Part shown: positions 61,921-64,000 of the stretch, in pieces | How the letters are laid out: the number at the start of each line of letters is the position of its first letter | Position numbering within the stretch: the first letter of the stretch is position 1 | Source of the DNA: Lacrimispora indolis DSM 755 | GTDB taxonomy: Bacteria; Bacillota; Clostridia; Lachnospirales; Lachnospiraceae | Length of the DNA stretch: 64,000 nucleotides | Assembly: GCF_000526995.1 (NCBI RefSeq) | Contig: NZ_AZUI01000001.1 | Span: forward strand, 4,072,001 to 4,136,000 | Reading direction: 5' to 3' | Translations under genes and position numbers: made by a program | The notes under the pieces: generated by a model | Told to the model about the DNA's origin: nothing | Database searches by the model: none | What the model saw: the letters and a program-made list of their open reading frames with translations, nothing else

Positions 61921-63291
61921 ATGTTTCGAGGTAAAAATAGCAGAGGAGTGCTCTCTTGTAACCAAATCGATCCCTCAACGGAACGATATTTGAATCCGGA
62001 GGATATTTATATTGTCGAAGGTTATCAGATTGAGGCATTTATGAAAAATTTGGATTCCCCAATTGGAATGGTATTTGATGAGGCTGGAAATGTTTTTATA
62101 GCTGATTCCGGATTAGCGACCGGTAATCCCAGAGTACTGCAATTGATCAACGGTCATTTTGAGACGATTGCACAAGGGTTTGTTGTCCCAATATCGGGCA
62201 TTAATTATTTAAACGGTGTCATATATGTGTCTCATAGAGGTTATGTAACTAAAATATTCGGAGACGGTACAAGGCAGAATATCATTATGGGTTTACCCAG
62301 TAATGGCGATAATTACAATAGTCCGGTCGCTTTTTCATCTGATAATAAATTGTATTTCGGCCAAGGAACTGTTACCAACAGCGGTATTGTGGGCAACGAT
62401 AACAAATGGGTGACAGTTTCTCCGTTTCTATGTGATTATTCTGGGGATTATGTTATGCTTTATGGCCAGAATTTTGGAACCAGAAATATTCTGACAGAAG
62501 CACTGCCCAATGATACTGCTGCAACAGGGGCATTTTCTCCTTATGGAATACCGAATATAGAATATGAAATCAGAAAAAAATATATTAAAGCTTCGGGCAG
62601 CATCTTAAGGTCAAATCTGGATGGTTCAAATCTGGAACAAGTTGCCTGGGGATTCAGGAATCCAACATACTTAAAATTTGATATAAACGGTCAGTTATTT
62701 GCAGCCAACAATGGCTATAATCCTATCGGGAGCAGACCGATTGAAAATGCGACGGATGATTTTTATTATATTACACCTAATTTATGGTATGGCTGGCCGG
62801 ACTACTCCGGAGGAGAGGCAGTAAACTCACCGCGGTTCACACCAAGAGGAGGAATCCAGCCAACGCTTCTGCTTAAAAATCAGCCTAACATTCCTCCAAG
62901 ACCTTATGTTACATTTCCTCCGAATTCCTCCATAAGAGGGTTTGAGTTTAATTATAATGAGGACTTCGGTCCTTATGGGGATGTTTATATAGCGGAATAT
63001 GGCAGTACCATACATACACAGATGGGTGATTCGGTATCCTATGCCAGCGCAGGACACAGAATATCTAAAATTGATATGAGATCCAGAACGATCAGCACAT
63101 TTGCAATTAATAAAACAGGATTTCCGGCATCCTTGTCAAATGCAGGAGGGCTGGAAAGACTATCCCATCTTATATTCGGACCTGACGGAGCAATGTATAT
63201 TGTGGATACCGGATTTAATTCCATGGGAAATCCAGATGCCTTTATACCCAGTACAGGAGTAATCTGGAGAGTATACAGAACAGCTTCATAA
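61921..63291 (+). CDS. Beta-propeller protein, glucose/sorbosone dehydrogenase-like
   Basis: The 456-aa protein has the repeated blade pattern of NHL / soluble sorbosone dehydrogenase propellers. Examples are SPIGMVFDEAGNVFIADSG, NPTYLKFDINGQLFAANNG, PNLWYGWPDYSGGE, FEFNYNEDFGPYGDVYIAEYG and SHLIFGPDGAMYIVDTG. It has no signal peptide despite resembling exported proteins. It appears more AT-rich than its neighbours and has only a weak ribosome site, hinting at transfer. An in-frame GTG at 61912 is a second start option. Enzyme activity is not certain. Confidence 0.7.
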   Translation: MFRGKNSRGVLSCNQIDPSTERYLNPEDIYIVEGYQIEAFMKNLDSPIGMVFDEAGNVFIADSGLATGNPRVLQLINGHFETIAQGFVVPISGINYLNGVIYVSHRGYVTKIFGDGTRQNIIMGLPSNGDNYNSPVAFSSDNKLYFGQGTVTNSGIVGNDNKWVTVSPFLCDYSGDYVMLYGQNFGTRNILTEALPNDTAATGAFSPYGIPNIEYEIRKKYIKASGSILRSNLDGSNLEQVAWGFRNPTYLKFDINGQLFAANNGYNPIGSRPIENATDDFYYITPNLWYGWPDYSGGEAVNSPRFTPRGGIQPTLLLKNQPNIPPRPYVTFPPNSSIRGFEFNYNEDFGPYGDVYIAEYGSTIHTQMGDSVSYASAGHRISKIDMRSRTISTFAINKTGFPASLSNAGGLERLSHLIFGPDGAMYIVDTGFNSMGNPDAFIPSTGVIWRVYRTAS

Positions 63292-63525
63292 GATGATACG
63301 GCCTAATCCGATTCTTAACTCTGCCTGCCACGTCTTTTTCCTAATCATTTGCTAATCATAATACGAAATCATAAATTAGACCCAAAGCAGCCTCTTACAT
63401 GTTCCTTACAATTGCCGTCAGCAGTTTTAACATATGTGATGATGAAAAATTGTCCCGGATTTTTGAATTTATGTTATACTGAAGGCAGAAATGAATGTCA
63501 TGGGGAGGCTGAAGCTGCGGGCCGG
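63292..63525 (+). other. Gap between convergent genes
   Basis: No gene is seen. CTGAAGCTG (63509-63517) and CAGCTTCAG (63538-63546) form a 9-bp hairpin over the stop of the GH3 gene. A TTGTCC/TATACT pair (63450-63480, 19-bp spacer) could drive antisense transcription, but weakly. Confidence 0.45.
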
Positions 63526-64000
63526 TTATAGAATTCCCAGCTTCAGTTTCCATACAAGGACCCGGACTACGGAGGCGTTGATCCGCTCTTCTGTTAATAT
63601 TCCGTTATTTACGGAATTTAAGACGGCCGGAATCTGTGTGTCAAAGTCTGTTGCAACCAGCAGGTCATTTCCGGCAGTAATGGCAAGGACAGCGGCATCG
63701 GCATCTGAGGTATGATCCTTAATGGCTTCCATACTCAGATCATCGGTCATAATAACGCCTTGAAAGTCCAGAGCTTCCCTTAGGATGTCATGAACCGCAG
63801 GGGAAAGGGAGGCCGGAGATTGTTCATCTATGGAAGTCACAATATTATGAGATACCAGCACGCTGTCAGCTCCGGCTTGGATACCGGTCTGGAAGGGCAG
63901 AAAATCGCTCCGGACAAACTGATCATAATTTCTGGTATCCGTGGCCGATCCTGTATGGGTATCCCCATTGCTGCCATAGCCTGGAAAATGCTTCAGCGTG
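63526..64000 (-). CDS. GH3 glycosidase (NagZ-like), 3' part only
   Basis: The visible C-terminal ~157 residues run off the window. They contain KHFPGYGSNGDTHTGS, in which D and H form the acid-base dyad of NagZ-type enzymes, and VIMTDDLSMEAI with the nucleophile aspartate. It is a beta-N-acetylhexosaminidase-type GH3 enzyme acting on N-acetylglucosaminides such as wall fragments. The start lies outside the window. Confidence 0.88.
   Translation of the reverse strand, partial: TLKHFPGYGSNGDTHTGSATDTRNYDQFVRSDFLPFQTGIQAGADSVLVSHNIVTSIDEQSPASLSPAVHDILREALDFQGVIMTDDLSMEAIKDHTSDADAAVLAITAGNDLLVATDFDTQIPAVLNSVNNGILTEERINASVVRVLVWKLKLGIL

Noticed and set aside
63491-63715. Plus-strand gene at the right end
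   Set aside because: It is antisense to the GH3 coding region, which has clear catalytic motifs.

Overview
The window looks like a chromosomal segment of a strictly anaerobic, moderate-GC member of the Clostridia, most like a Lachnospiraceae / Lacrimispora-type saccharolytic species. This is inferred from AGGAGG ribosome sites, sigma-A promoters, an Ech-type ferredoxin hydrogenase, hybrid cluster protein, choline-binding-type wall repeats, YesN, LacI and HxlR regulators, and many clostridial families of unknown function (DUF1456, DUF438, DUF554, DUF2318). No rRNA, tRNA, CRISPR array, phage or intact insertion sequence was seen. The right end cuts a GH3 glycosidase gene.

Layout. 0.1-1.9 kb: a YdeI-like protein and a metallo-beta-lactamase-fold hydrolase. 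2.1-13.05 kb: one continuous operon, echABCDEF-hypABFCDE, encoding a six-subunit energy-converting [NiFe] hydrogenase and its complete Ni/Fe(CN)2CO maturation set, without the large-subunit endopeptidase. 13.1-20.1 kb: housekeeping and accessory genes (amidase, FUSC-like exporter, DUF1456, an unknown 259-aa protein, RNHCP protein, MgtC, DUF554, shikimate dehydrogenase, GNAT). Two of these have structured mRNA leaders. 20.4-34.2 kb: a secreted polysaccharide-degradation locus made of a 1575-aa wall-bound beta-helix protein, a 2023-aa LamG / metallophosphoesterase / PL8 lyase, a SurA/PrsA-like protein and an orphan YesN-type regulator. 34.3-41.05 kb: a LacI regulator and a four-gene operon (YiaK-like reductase, organic-acid permease, HyuA-like ATPase without HyuB, HExxH protein) behind a promoter with a perfect LacI-type operator. 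This is the best candidate for an undescribed catabolic pathway.

41-48.4 kb: methyltransferase, a nucleotidyltransferase-aminotransferase fusion, a small membrane protein, hcp, cytidine deaminase, a ferredoxin and a DUF438-hemerythrin-PAS protein. The hcp and ferredoxin promoters are near-identical modules carrying a GTTGTAAT(A/T)ACAAC-type palindrome centred near -41.5, as expected for class II activation by a CRP/FNR-family (HcpR-like) nitrosative-stress regulator. 48.4-49.2 kb: a gene-poor stretch with inverted copies of a 21-bp palindromic element. 49.2-52.9 kb: chemoreceptor, chorismate mutase-shikimate kinase fusion, bacteriohemerythrin and CheX.

53-61.9 kb: a copper-handling island. 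It contains an HMA / TauE-SafE / cupredoxin fusion, a 31-aa membrane peptide, a DUF2318 lipoprotein, an HxlR regulator with its operator, CopA, an unknown exported protein, CopZ and an OmpR-type two-component pair. 61.9-64 kb: a leaderless beta-propeller protein and the 3' part of a GH3 gene. Functions are inferred by reading the translated sequences; no database search was run.
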